Assembly (NCBI GenBank): GCA_010094025.1
Contig: ML991780.1
Coordinates: 62,001 to 126,000 of the forward strand
DNA from: Viridothelium virens
Taxonomy: Eukaryota > Ascomycota > Dothideomycetes > Trypetheliales > Trypetheliaceae
Direction of reading: 5' to 3'
Length of the DNA stretch: 64,000 nt
Below are positions 21,768 to 32,481 of this stretch, piece after piece. The position numbers and the translations under genes were made by a program. The stretch's first letter is position 1. Every line of letters starts with the position of its first letter. The notes under the pieces were generated by a model. That model saw only the letters and a list, made by a program, of their open reading frames with translations. It ran no database searches and was not told where the DNA came from.

Positions 21768-22660
21768 CATAGGGATCGGGAAATGCCTCTGAAGGTATTA
21801 CGGTGAAGCCATGAAACTGGATTCTTGTCCAGGCCAGTGTCAGTCATCGAATGTCGTTCATTCTTACGGCAATAATGAAGCCTAAATAAGACAAAGGTGC
21901 AGCTCTCCGACCCCAAGTCCGAGCTAGCCTCAGACAGTGAACTGATATTATTTCCACTATTATCAAAATCTTTCTTGATGTTGACTTAGTTTGTATATCT
22001 GATAGTTCTCGGAGTTTCGGCCCTATTCGACAACTGACTTAGTTGCTTCAGATCACTTCTCGAGTCCTAAACCTATCAGTCAGGAATGCGGTTAACGCGG
22101 AATCCCTCAGCACAACGGGGGCATCCAATGTCCAGAGCCTTGGGAGATGGTACAAAATCCGCAGATTTATCCAACGAGCTAAGTAAAGCGGCCGCAGGCG
22201 ACAGTACACCCCGTAAATGAGGATAGACGCTGGAGATCAAAGGGGCTGGTAGGGAGTTCGCAGTTAACCGTACACCTTAGCACCGCTATTCTTACAGTCC
22301 CTTTCATTTTTGCTGATAGAGATTTGAACTTAGCATCATCAATGGAGAAAATAGTTTGAACGATCCACAGGATCGTCCAGACGAAAAATTGAGTTTTAAT
22401 AGGAGTAAGCTGCGAGTAATAAGCAGCCCTGGCCCAGAGCGAATCTTTCAAAAGAAGCAAAGTACGGAGTACCTCTAGAAGTGTGGGGAAAGCTATAGGT
22501 CACGTGTATCGGTGTAGCCTTGCACAATCCCGGCTCTACAAATCTTTGGACCTCGTAGAACCGACCTCCCCACGAAACGCGCTCAAATACACGACTTATG
22601 GTGCCTGGACCTCGATCCCGCCCTTAAGCTACTATAGCCTTTGGCGTCTTCGCAAAAATC
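21768..22660. other. intergenic; PRP6 promoter
   Basis: This 893-bp gap holds no supportable gene. The minus-strand frame at 22,179-22,460 has no family features. The last 60 bp before the PRP6 ATG look like an ordinary leader. Confidence 0.55.
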
Positions 22661-25600
22661 ATGTCTGGCCGCAAGGATTTTCTCGGACAGCCCGCACCTG
22701 AGAACTACGTCGCTGGTCTCGGTCGTGGCGCGACTGGTTTTACCACACGCTCAGATCTCGGTCCCGCACGCGAGGGTCCTAGTGAAGAGCAAATCAAAGA
22801 AGCACTTGCAAAGCGCGCTGCACAACTGGGCACTGCAGCTCCGACCGCTTACGGCGCCCCCGAAAAGAAAGACGACGATGATGATGACGAGCGCTTCCAG
22901 GACCCAGAGAACGAGGTTGGCTTATTCGCAAGCGGCACTTTCGATCGGGATGACGATGAGGCAGACCGAATTTATCAGGAGGTAGATGAGAAGATGGACA
23001 AGCGTCGGCGAGCACGAAGGTTAGTACACTATTCCTTTTCCCTACCCTCCCATTTGAAGCGTAATTGTTTATCAGTCATCTCGTGTTTGGCTGGACAGAT
23101 TACCGACATGAATCCGTTCCGTCCTTTTAGGGAAGCCCGAGAAGAAGCCGAACGAGAAGAATACGAGCGCAATAATCCGAAGATCCAACAACAATTCGCG
23201 GACCTAAAGCGTGCTCTGGGCAGTGTCACAGACGAGGATTGGGCCAGTATACCAGAAGTGGGAGATCTCACAGGTAAAAACAAGAGGACGAAGCAAAATT
23301 TACGGCAGCGCTTCTATGCCATACCGGATAGTGTCATAGCTGGTGCTAGAGATGCAGGCCAATTCGACACAAGCATATCTACTAACGGCGAAGAGACAAA
23401 TGGCACGAACGGCATAAACGGCGCGAGCGGTGCAAATGGAGCAGACGGCGTTGACGGCACAATGACAAACTTCGCAGATCTTGGGGCAGCTCGAGACAAG
23501 GTGCTCCAAGTTCGCCTGGATCAAGCTGCACAAGGGTCAAATACTGAGTCTGTGTCTGGGACTGCCACAAATATCGATGCCAAAGGCTATCTTACAAGTC
23601 TTTCGAAGTCAGAGCTCAAGGCAGGAGAAATCCCAGTCGGAGACGTTAAGCGTGTGAGGTCACTTCTTGAGTCAGTCATCAAGACCAATCCGAAGCACGG
23701 CCCAGGATGGATTGCAGCTGCTCGACTTGAAGAGTTTGCGGGCAGAACCGTTGCAGCGAGGAATGTGATAGCGCGAGGAACCGAAAATTGTCCCAAAAGC
23801 GAAGACGTCTGGCTTGAGAGCATACGACTGAACGACAATCACAATGCCAAAATTATCGCTGCAAACGCCCTCAAGAACAATGATCGATCCACCCGATTAT
23901 GGATCGAAGCGATGAAGTTGGAAAATAATCCACAAGCAAAAAAACGTGTCTTGCGGCTTGCTATTGATGCTGTTCCACAGTCTGTTGCTATCTGGAAAGA
24001 GGCCGTCAACCTTGAAGAAGATCCGAATGATGCCAAGTTGATGCTGGCCAAGGCAACGGAGATCATCCCTCTGTCAGTTGAATTGTGGCTCGCCCTTGCC
24101 CGTTTGGAGACACCAGAAAGTGCTCAAGCGGTGCTGAACAAAGCGCGTAAAGCTGTACCCACCAGCCATGAGATCTGGGTTGCAGCTGCACGCCTTCAAG
24201 AGCAGATGGGTGCTGCAAACATGGTTGGACGGGTCATGGAACGTGGAGTTAAAGCTTTGGCTCGTGAATCTGCGATGCTGAAGCGAGAAGAATGGATCAA
24301 CGAAGCTGAGCGTTGCGAAGATGAAGGTGCAGTATTGACTTGTGTAGCCATCATTAAGGAGACCCTTGGGTGGGGCCTTGAGGAAGATGACGAACGCAAA
24401 GGCGTCTGGAAGGAAGATGCCAAATCCAGCATCGGACGTGGCAAATACGAAACCGCAAGGGCAATCTATGCATATAGTTTGCGAGTATTTGTTCAGTCAA
24501 GGTCACTCTGGCTCGCTGCTGCAGACCTCGAGCGCAATCATGGTACGAGACAGGCTCTGTGGGATGTACTCGAGAAGGGCACGAACGCCTGCCCAAACAG
24601 CGAGGTCCTCTGGATGCAACTCGTCAAAGAAAAATGGCAGGCAGGCGACATGGACGCTGCTCGCCACACACTCGGTACCGCCTTCAGCCGCAACCCCAAG
24701 AACGAAGACATCTGGCTCGCCGCCGTCAAACTTGAAGCCGACCACGGCCAAACCAACCAAGCCCGCACCCTCCTCGAACAAGCCCGCCTAGAATCCGGCA
24801 CCAGCCGCGTCTGGGTCAAATCCGTCGCCTTCGAGCGCGCCTGGGGCACGCCAGACGACGCGCTCGACCTCGTCAACCAAGGCCTACAACTCTACCCCTC
24901 AGCGCCCAAACTCTGGATGCTGAAAGGCCAAATCTACGAAGCCCTCTCCAAACTCCCTCAAGCTCGCGAGGCGTACAACACCGGCACGCGCGCCTGCCCC
25001 AAGTCGGTGCCGCTCTGGCTGCTCACGGCGCGCATCGAGGAGCGGCAGGGGGCGTCGGTGCGGGCGCGGTCGGTGCTGGAACGGGCGCGGCTGGCGGTGC
25101 CGAAGCAGGAGGAGCTCTGGCTCGAGAGCGTGCGGCTAGAGCGGCGGGCGGGGAATTTGGCGGCGGCGAACACGATGATGGCGCAGGCGCTGCAGGAGGC
25201 GCCGACGTCGGGCCGGCTGTGGGCGGAGAAGATCATGCATCTGGAGGCGCGCACGCAGCGGAAGCCGCGCGTGCTCGAAGCCATCAAGAAGGTGGATAAG
25301 GATCCCTTCTTGTTCGTCACGGCGGCCCGGCTGTTCTGGGCGGAGCGGAAGCTGGATAAGGCGGATACCTGGTTCGGGAAGGCGATTGTGGAGGATGCGG
25401 ATCTCGGGGATACGTGGGCGTGGTATGTGAAGTTTCTACAGGAGCATGGCACGGCAGAGAAGAGGGTGGAGGCGGTGAGTAAGTGCGTGATGAGCGAGCC
25501 GAAGCATGGTGAGGTGTGGCAGAGCGTTAATAAGGACCCGAAGAATGCGGGGAAGGGGATCGAGGATATCTTAAAAATTTGTGTGGGATTGGTTAAGTGA
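22661..25600 (+). CDS. PRP6: PRP6, U4/U6.U5 tri-snRNP pre-mRNA splicing factor
   Basis: Prp6 bridges U5 and U4/U6 snRNPs in the nucleus. The N-terminus (MSGRKDFLGQPAPENYVAGL, then RGATGFTTRSDLGPAREGP) is the PRP1-N domain, ending near the RRARREAREEAEREEYERNN segment. An intron at 23020-23130 (GTTAGT...TTTTAG) is expected there; it is 111 nt, a multiple of three, with no stop, so the unspliced frame also reads through (942 residues spliced, 979 unspliced). A Gly/Asn linker (NGTNGINGASGANGADG) follows, then HAT/TPR-like repeats over most of the protein (for example KTNPKHGPGWIAAARLEE, NCPKSEDVWLESIRLN, HEIWVAAARLQEQ, VPLWLLTARIEERQGA). The C-terminus ends KNAGKGIEDILKICVGLVK as in orthologues. 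Codon use turns strongly GC-rich after about 24,750. Confidence 0.95.
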   Translation: MSGRKDFLGQPAPENYVAGLGRGATGFTTRSDLGPAREGPSEEQIKEALAKRAAQLGTAAPTAYGAPEKKDDDDDDERFQDPENEVGLFASGTFDRDDDEADRIYQEVDEKMDKRRRARRLVHYSFSLPSHLKRNCLSVISCLAGQITDMNPFRPFREAREEAEREEYERNNPKIQQQFADLKRALGSVTDEDWASIPEVGDLTGKNKRTKQNLRQRFYAIPDSVIAGARDAGQFDTSISTNGEETNGTNGINGASGANGADGVDGTMTNFADLGAARDKVLQVRLDQAAQGSNTESVSGTATNIDAKGYLTSLSKSELKAGEIPVGDVKRVRSLLESVIKTNPKHGPGWIAAARLEEFAGRTVAARNVIARGTENCPKSEDVWLESIRLNDNHNAKIIAANALKNNDRSTRLWIEAMKLENNPQAKKRVLRLAIDAVPQSVAIWKEAVNLEEDPNDAKLMLAKATEIIPLSVELWLALARLETPESAQAVLNKARKAVPTSHEIWVAAARLQEQMGAANMVGRVMERGVKALARESAMLKREEWINEAERCEDEGAVLTCVAIIKETLGWGLEEDDERKGVWKEDAKSSIGRGKYETARAIYAYSLRVFVQSRSLWLAAADLERNHGTRQALWDVLEKGTNACPNSEVLWMQLVKEKWQAGDMDAARHTLGTAFSRNPKNEDIWLAAVKLEADHGQTNQARTLLEQARLESGTSRVWVKSVAFERAWGTPDDALDLVNQGLQLYPSAPKLWMLKGQIYEALSKLPQAREAYNTGTRACPKSVPLWLLTARIEERQGASVRARSVLERARLAVPKQEELWLESVRLERRAGNLAAANTMMAQALQEAPTSGRLWAEKIMHLEARTQRKPRVLEAIKKVDKDPFLFVTAARLFWAERKLDKADTWFGKAIVEDADLGDTWAWYVKFLQEHGTAEKRVEAVSKCVMSEPKHGEVWQSVNKDPKNAGKGIEDILKICVGLVK

Positions 25601-25964
25601 GAGGGATCAAATGGTTTGAGATTGAGCATAGGGCGCAGGAAAGGCATGCATAGGCCTGGGTGTTATGGTGCCTAGATCACTTTATACCAATTGAGGTATT
25701 GGTTGCTAGTGTGGGTACTATCTACACCTAATAACAATCGAGATCTTTTCCTGATCTCCATTAGTACAAAATTCACTTCTCTGCAAAGTGACCATTCCAC
25801 TTGGATATCGAACGCCCTGCACCCGGAAATGCTTCGCAGCCGCTCGCCATGCCGAAACGCCATGTGAAGCCCCCATCTTCCAAACTTTGTCATCCCAGAT
25901 ATTTTGTTACAGAAGGTACACAGAATACGGCCAAACTCTTTTTGTGCAAGCAAATACCACCCCT
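25601..25964. other. intergenic, convergent 3' flanks of PRP6 and HFI1
   Basis: This is a 364-bp gap between two stops. Long open frames crossing it on both strands come from the biased composition of the neighbouring HFI1 gene. Nothing else was seen. Confidence 0.6.
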
Positions 25965-27391
25965 TCACAAGCCAACAGCCAAAAAATCTTCCAGCAGCCC
26001 ATCCAAATGTCCCCGATCCTCCACCGCGCCTCCATTCCACCCAACCTCCCTGTCTCCCATCCCAACATCCCCATCCGCATCCACTCCTTTCCCCCCCACC
26101 ACCACCATCTCCGCAGCACTCTTCCCCTCCTCCTCCTCCGCCCACAACCCCGCCACAATCCTCCCCGCAACCAACGGCACCTGCCCCAACCAAGGATCCC
26201 CCACCTGCAACGCAAGCCTCAAATCCTGCATCCCGAGGGGCCTCCTCCTCCCCGCCGCCTCCATCTCCACAGGCAACAAACCCTCCTTCCCTCTCGTGAC
26301 CTCCCCCCTCCACGCCGCCGCCTCCTCGCGCCGGCGCCGTCGCCGAAACGCCGCCGTCTGCACGTACGGCTCGCCATCGCTGCGCACCCGCGCGAAGAAG
26401 CTCGTCAGCGCCTCCTTGATGTACGTCTCTGCTGCCGCCGCGAGGTACTCGGCGCACACAGCTTCTTGCGCCGGCGCCGCCGCGAGCCCGCATTCGTAGC
26501 ACATCGGTCCGAGGCGTGGGAGGAGGGCGTCGGCGTCGGGGAATTCGAGGGTTTCGGAGGAGAGCGGCTGCAGGTAGCGTTTTTTGATTTCGCCTTCGAG
26601 GTTGGTTTTGCTGCCGGCGGTGGTGGTGGAGGTGGGGGCGGTGGGGGCGGAGGAGGAGGATGAGGTGCTGGTTGTGGTGGTGGGGAGGTTGATGGTGCGG
26701 GAGGAGGTGTAGGCGTTCATGCGGGTTTGGAAGGGGTCGGATGGGGAGAGGAGGGGGTCGGAGTGCGAGGTGGGAGATGAGGGGGCGGCTGTTTTGATGC
26801 GGTGGCGTTCGCGGGCTTGGAGATGCATCACTTCGGATTTGATGCGGGCTTCGGTAGCGTCAGAGCCTGAAGTACCGCCTTTGGGGAGGGTGGTGCTTGG
26901 GTGGTCGTTGGCTGAGACGAATGGAGCAGGACCGCTGGACTCAGGTGGATCGCGGGAAAGGTTGGCGTAGAGACCAATCAGAAGTTGATTGTGAAGGCGT
27001 GAGAGGTCGAGCGATTGAGAGGGCGTGGGTTGGGAGAGTAGAGGGTTGAGGGTGGTATTCAATTCAGCGGGCGTGAGGTGGCCTGAACAAAATATTAGAG
27101 CTGAAAGACTGTATATTTCGCAACTGTAGATTCGAGAGAGGGCAGAAATGCAAGTGAACGTCGGCTACCTTGAACGAAGTCGCTGATTGCCTCTTTGTAT
27201 TTGCTCCATCCTTCGCCAATACCCTGCTTCAGCGCTGTATAAATGGGCTCAATATCAACGCGTGGCGCTTTCTTCTTTTCCGGCTCGGTAGGTCTTGTCG
27301 TAGGCGTTGGCAGCGAAGTCGATGCGAGTAAAGGGGTGGACGGGCCATGATGAGATATGCTATCGGTGCGCTGTAGGTCTGCCGGGTTCAT
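25965..27391 (-). CDS. HFI1: HFI1/ADA1, SAGA complex subunit
   Basis: Ada1/Hfi1 is a histone-fold subunit (with Taf12) that holds the SAGA transcription coactivator together in the nucleus. Exon 1 runs from ATG 27391 (MNPADLQRTDSISHHG; an in-frame ATG at 27424 is an alternative) to 27169. An 86-nt intron at 27083-27168 joins ...EAISDFVQG to HLTPAELNTTLNPLL. The product is 446 residues (457 from the upstream ATG). The SAGA-Tad1 signature is clear: IEPIYTALKQGIGEGWSKYK, then LHNQLLIGLYANLSRDPPES and FVSANDHPST. The middle is a Thr/Ser-rich linker, followed by PDADALLPRLGPMCYECGLA and a C-terminal region with an RRRRRREEAA run. The coding DNA is very GC-rich, which creates long open frames on the other strand. 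Confidence 0.9.
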
Positions 27392-28340
27392 GGCTGAAAG
27401 TGGTAGAGGTGGTGGGCGAGACACGTTGCGCTGTCGCTATCGAGAAGCGCAGAAGACTGCAGAAGATTGGTCAGGAGCATTGGAGGTCGAAGCGCACGTG
27501 GATCGCTCAGGACGATGTGGAGGGATTTCGAGAATATGTGCGTGCCGAGAAGCTGAAGACAATCCGTAGGGTTCGGATTTAGAGGTTTGGAGCGAGGGGA
27601 GGAGGTTGCGGGCGGTTGGTCCCGCAGAGCCTCAACCTTGAACCAAGCACCAAGAGCACCAAGAGCACCAAGAGCGAGAGTCACACTTCACAGCTCGTAT
27701 GTCACTGAGGTATATAGGTATAGGGAGCTACTTGTCTGGTTCCTGATGATCACACCAGGTAGTTACGCACCACATTATTTTGGAGAAGGTCTGTGATCTG
27801 TAATCATCTTCGAGTCCATTCAATTTTATACACAGGACAGTCTATCGCCCAGACACAGTGACCGCTTCTATCTCAAGCCCCATCTTCATGTGATGTTAAA
27901 TACATCCTCGTCATCTCCCATACGAGTTCAAGAGAATGACATCGTGTTGTTGAGCATCGCGCCCACAAATCTTTCATCTACCCCGATTTCGAACACCTTG
28001 TTCATTCTTAACGCCTCATCAGAAATCGTGAAGCCAGGAAGTCTGTGACTTCTCAAGCAAAAATCAGCTCGTGTGCTGAACCCAGTGGTCTCGGTTTTCC
28101 TCTTTCCAGAAAAGCAACTTCCCCTGAACACCGACTCTCATCATTGTCTTAACATAAAACAGGATAGAAGAAACAGCAAAGGAGAGCGTTATCACAAACA
28201 CAGCGCTAAAACGCAGTATGAAGATTCCCAAGCCAGGCAGTCACTAAGGAGCCTGCACACCATGGGGTATTCATGAAGATGGACCGTTGAAAGGTCTCTC
28301 TTGGCTCAGAGGGATGGCATGTCTCACTAGAAAGGTAGAA
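27392..28340. other. intergenic: HFI1 promoter and VAC7 3' flank
   Basis: This 949-bp stretch has a 9-bp tandem repeat near 27,650 and is otherwise unremarkable. A minus-strand frame at about 27,928-28,131 has fairly natural composition (FTISDEALRMNKVFEIGVDE) but no ATG and no recognisable family, so I do not call it. Confidence 0.5.
27647..27675. repeat. 9-bp tandem repeat, 3.2 copies
   Basis: The unit GCACCAAGA is repeated perfectly three times from 27647 to 27673 and followed by GC. It lies about 255 bp upstream of the HFI1 start, in its promoter region. Confidence 0.85.
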
Positions 28341-31300
28341 TCATATTGGATCCCACCCCATCTCATCCTCTCCCTCGTCCACATTCCCCGACCCACCTTC
28401 CTCATCCACTCTCGGCCCGGGACCCAACCCCCACCCAACCTCCGTCCTCATCCCCCCGTTCTCATCAACCCCCTCCTCCGGATGAACCACAACGCTCCGC
28501 CCAATCGCCACCGTCTTCGTCCTTCCACTCAACGGGATCTGATACTTGAGCACGCCGCGCACGATCAGCTCAAACGGCCAATCCAGCACCTTCTCCCAGC
28601 GCGCGCTGCCCCCGGCCTCGGTCTTGTTCCCAGGCTTCTCGAGACGCAGCTCGCCCACCGAGTAGTGCGCGTGGTGCTTGATCGGCGAGCCGTCGAAGGA
28701 GAGGGCGGAGTCGAAGTGGAAGATACGACCAAGCAGCATGGTGGAGGAGTCGCCGGACGGGTCGGGAATCGGGTCGGTGCCTTTGTCGATGCCGTGGTCG
28801 TCGTCTGGGTCCCACCATGGTGGCCAGCCCGACGAGAGGACGGAGGTGGTGGAGGGGCTGGACTGGGATGTTGGGAGAGGAGAGGGAGAGGGAGAAGAGT
28901 GATCGGCGGCGCGACGGCGGTGAGTGCTGTACGGGGTGGAGGAAGGCGAAGATGGATCACTAGCGATGTGTTTGCTCTTCGCGAAGATGTTGACATCCAT
29001 GTCGGTGATGGAGACGGTGATAATGTTGGGATTGATGGCCTCAACGAGGAGGTCGAGCATGAGTTCTTGCTCGCTTGCTAGCACGTTTTGAATCTCCTTG
29101 ATGCTGACATCGTACAGAGGTTTGGTGGTGGCAAACAAGAAGCCAACCGCGCCGATAATCACCAAAGCCAGCATTACGGCGACGATGATCCAGCCAAAGA
29201 ATCGAGCAATCCAGCTCCGTCGCCTGTTCTGGTAGTAATCCATCTGTCGAAGACTGGCACTTCCGGGTCTTGGTCGGTGAGTTCTATTCCGTGGTGTACG
29301 TACTGTACCCATTAAGGGGGTCCGTTCATCATCGGCACCCTCAACATCAATGTCAAAAGGAACTTCACCATTCTTCTTAGTTCTATGAGGAAAGTGGTCT
29401 TGACTTGCACTGGCGGGACGGGAGCTCGGCCGGGACCTTATGTGCTTTGTAGCTGAGAATGGAACGTCTGTATCGAGTACAGGTGTGTGTGTCCCTGCAC
29501 TTCGCCCATGTCGTCCAATGTGATGATGCAGATGTGTTCCGCTACCTCCTGCCGTTCTTGAGTGACTTGACCGAACGGTATCGTTTCGATGGTCGGGACT
29601 GTCAGCATCGTTGTAAGCACTCGAGAATTTCATGCTTCGCTTGCCCGTAACTCTATGTCCACTGGCCAACGCATCGCCGATAGATCGTGAGCCGCCTCTG
29701 CGATCAACCTGGCTCGCAATTGATGCCACACTAGGTGTCCGAGAGTGATCTCGTGGTCGAGTATGCGTCTCGGGTTGGTTATCATACACGTAAGTATCGT
29801 CCGAATCCGAGGAGTTCGCTTCGTCTACCGCGCTGGCAACTTTGGCTTCGAAAATATCTGCTTTGGAGGATGCTTTACGCAGATTAAAGTCAGTAAATCT
29901 CCGTAGTGTTGGTGAGAGTATTCTTGGCGTTTCTGCGTCCGCAGGAGACAAGAGAGGGGTTTGTGGCATTCCGCGATTTGTTGAAGACGAGCAGTGATGT
30001 TGAAGGAGTCGTGAAGAATTTGCTGAATGAAAACCTGGACGATTTGGTGTGCCAGACGCCTTATTATCGGCGTCTTGCTGTTGATCAGACGAAGAAAAGC
30101 AATGATAGTGAGACCCACCGGTGCCTGACTGAATTGAAGTTTGTTTGCGTGAAGCCTTTTTGCGATCTTTCTTTGGTCGAATAGTCTCTGTGCTTGGTTT
30201 CAATCTCAAGCTACCAGGACCTCCTTCGCCTCGCGAATTTCCGGATCGCTCACTACCGCCACTCAATGTCGCTTGCGGGACTGAACTAACCGTCTCGGTT
30301 TCGACCGTCATGTTGCCGGGATTCTCTTGGCCGGATCGAGCTTTGGCTGGTGCGAGCGGACCGTACTGCCTTTGAGCCGAATGCGTCTTGGGGCGTTGCC
30401 CGCTTTGTCCATTTTGACCATGTCGCCTACCTCTCCCATCACTCTTGTTTCCACCGCTCTCGCTCTCGCTCTCAGTTGTCTTGGAAAGTTTGTCGCCAGG
30501 TTCTTCGGTGCTATCTTCTGAGATAGTCGGCGGCCGATCTTCTTCGGAGCTACGGGTCGTTATCCTGCCAGAGGCATTTCTGACATACTTTTATTAGCGA
30601 GCTTTGTATCTGAGACGACGTACGCAACTCTCACCTTTCGGCAGCAACCGGCTGAACACCACCCTTGACGGGAGAATTGTTTTCCTGCACTGTTTCTAGG
30701 GCGGTCGATTTCGACGTCTTTGGGGGTGTAGGAAATGATTCATCGGATTGCGCGCTAGGGGGCTCGCTAGCAGTGCTGCTGGCAGGTGTGTTAGACCCAG
30801 GTGTTGAACGTTGAATGACGATACTCGGTGTAACAGGCGCAGATGCCGAATCTGTCTTTCGTTGAAGCTGAGTTGAAGGATTGAGTAAAGAGTTCCGGCG
30901 TGAACCTGCTGAGGGTGATGGTGACTTGAGTCTCGGTGATACTGGCCAATGAGGAGGAGCGGCTTCTGAGCCCGTCGCGACACTGCCAGTGGTCTTCTGA
31001 GGCTTTGGCAGTTTACTCTGAGGATCCGGAACTGCGATTTGGTGTAACGACGGTGCAGCGGCAGAAGACAGAGCTCGCTGGATTGCAGCAGCTGATGGGA
31101 CGGTCTGGTGAGTTGTTGCCGAGGTAGGAGGTCGACTGGGACTCATTTCGTGGCTGTTATTCCTCGACTTGATTCCCTTGGATGTATTTGGTAGTTCTGG
31201 TCTCGACATTGGCCGGGTGGGCGAGGTGTTGCGGGAAGACCGTGGTGAATCTCGTGGCGAGGTAGTACCAGATGCCGGAGCAGTGAATTGTTTGACAAGT

Positions 31301-31494
31301 GCGGTCGCAGAGGCAGGCGACGTCGTAGAAGGCGACTCATTCTTGATATTGTCACTCTTACTTCTTCCGGGCTCGGCTCCATTTTTGCCTGAAGAGGAGC
31401 CCATTCTGCTCTGGGATTCCGGATCAGAGGCATCGGAGCGGACCGCAGGAGGTCGGGAGTCTGGCGAGGTGAGAGTCTCGTTTTGGGATGTCAT
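28341..31494 (-). CDS. VAC7: VAC7, vacuolar segregation protein (Fab1 PI(3)P 5-kinase activator)
   Basis: Vac7 is a vacuolar membrane protein that activates Fab1 to make PI(3,5)P2, controlling vacuole size and inheritance. Exon 1 is 31494-30635 (MTSQNETLTSPDSRPPAV, very Ser/Pro/Thr-rich); a 55-nt intron at 30580-30634 joins ...PVAAER to NASGRITTRSSEED; exon 2 ends at 28341. The product is 1,032 residues. The first two thirds are a disordered cytosolic tail. Near residue 745 is one membrane segment (FFGWIIVAVMLALVIIGAVG), followed by the conserved luminal block KEIQNVLASEQELMLDLLVE and AINPNIITVSITDMDVNIFA, which identifies the family. The C-terminal luminal part contains an inserted His/Ser/Pro-rich stretch and is encoded by markedly GC-richer DNA than the rest. 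Confidence 0.93.
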
Positions 31495-32481
31495 AATGAG
31501 CGATTCGACGAAGGTGGCGTGTCTGGATAGGCCCGTTGCTTCATTGCCGAAGCGAAGACCGTCCGGGGAGATTGGCGGTCAAATCGGGACGGCGTTGGCG
31601 AGGTCGAGAGGGTCCATGGGAATAGGAGAATGCAAGCGACGCAGGCACGAGCAGAAGCAGGAGCAGGCGTAGACGCTTGTTTGACGATGCTTGGTGAGCG
31701 GAGTGAAAGATATGCAGCGAGCCTTGACGCGGCGGCGTGTTGTTGGAGGATATAATGGAAGGAGAGAGAGCAATGTGGCTAGTGCGCGATGGACGGAGGG
31801 GAGAGGAAAAGCGCGTTCCTGATGGGTTGGTGGCACATGTGCGACACTGCAGTGAGGCTTTGGCGTCTTCTTCGAATGGGATTCTTGCTTGCCCCTTGGT
31901 CCGGTCGCTGCAAGTGCTGACAATTGCCTCGCCAGAGCGATGTTCCTGGGCCTGGTCAGCACCAGTCTGCACCGAGTCTCCGTTCCAGCACCAGCACCAG
32001 CACCACGGCCGAGGCAGCGAACCCATGTTCACCTCAGCCAGCTGCCATCCGTGCCAGGCTGAATAATGGCGCACCAGCCGCTGAGCCGGCTGACGATTCT
32101 GCCTATGACGGGACGGTATTTCCTCGATTCCCCTCCATACCGCTTTAGGACAAACAAAAAACAATTATGAAACTGCTTGATCCCGGCCCAAAACTGCGGC
32201 AGTAATCCTTGGTGCTTCAGTTGTCTTGCATTGGATATATTTTTGCTATTTTCTAATTACTATTTCTGCTATTTTTGCCATTCTTGCAAGATCGCAACCC
32301 CTTCCATTCTATCGGCACGCCTCCAGGCACTTGCCATCGCATTCACGCACTATATCTGTCTTGCTCGAGAGTTTGATTCGAGAGATTCGTTTCAAGAAGT
32401 TCGTTTTCATCTTGACATGCAAAATACGCTAAAGGGCTCCCTTATCCCAATGCAACTAAGAATGATCACAATGTCCCAGCC
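31495..32481. other. intergenic: VAC7 promoter/leader and 3' flank of ankyrin-DIL gene
   Basis: This 987-bp stretch contains no supportable gene. The 207-residue minus-strand frame at 31,541-32,164 has no family features, and its composition follows simple repeats such as the CCAGCA run near 31,985-32,005. It is probably VAC7 leader sequence. Confidence 0.5.

Noticed and set aside
25672-26502. Long minus-strand frame (276 residues, Gly/Arg-rich) and long plus-strand frames at 25788-26663 and 25801-26499
   Set aside because: All overlap the HFI1 coding exon, which matches SAGA-Tad1 motifs. They are low-complexity readings of a GC-rich gene in other frames.
28287-29081. 264-residue plus-strand frame, and 28565-29044 minus-strand frame
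   Set aside because: They overlap VAC7, whose conserved luminal block fixes the true frame. Their Pro/Arg/Gly-rich composition is a shadow of GC-rich codons.
31541-32164. 207-residue minus-strand frame upstream of VAC7
   Set aside because: It has no family motif, contains simple CCAGCA repeats and a Leu-run, and sits where the VAC7 leader is expected.
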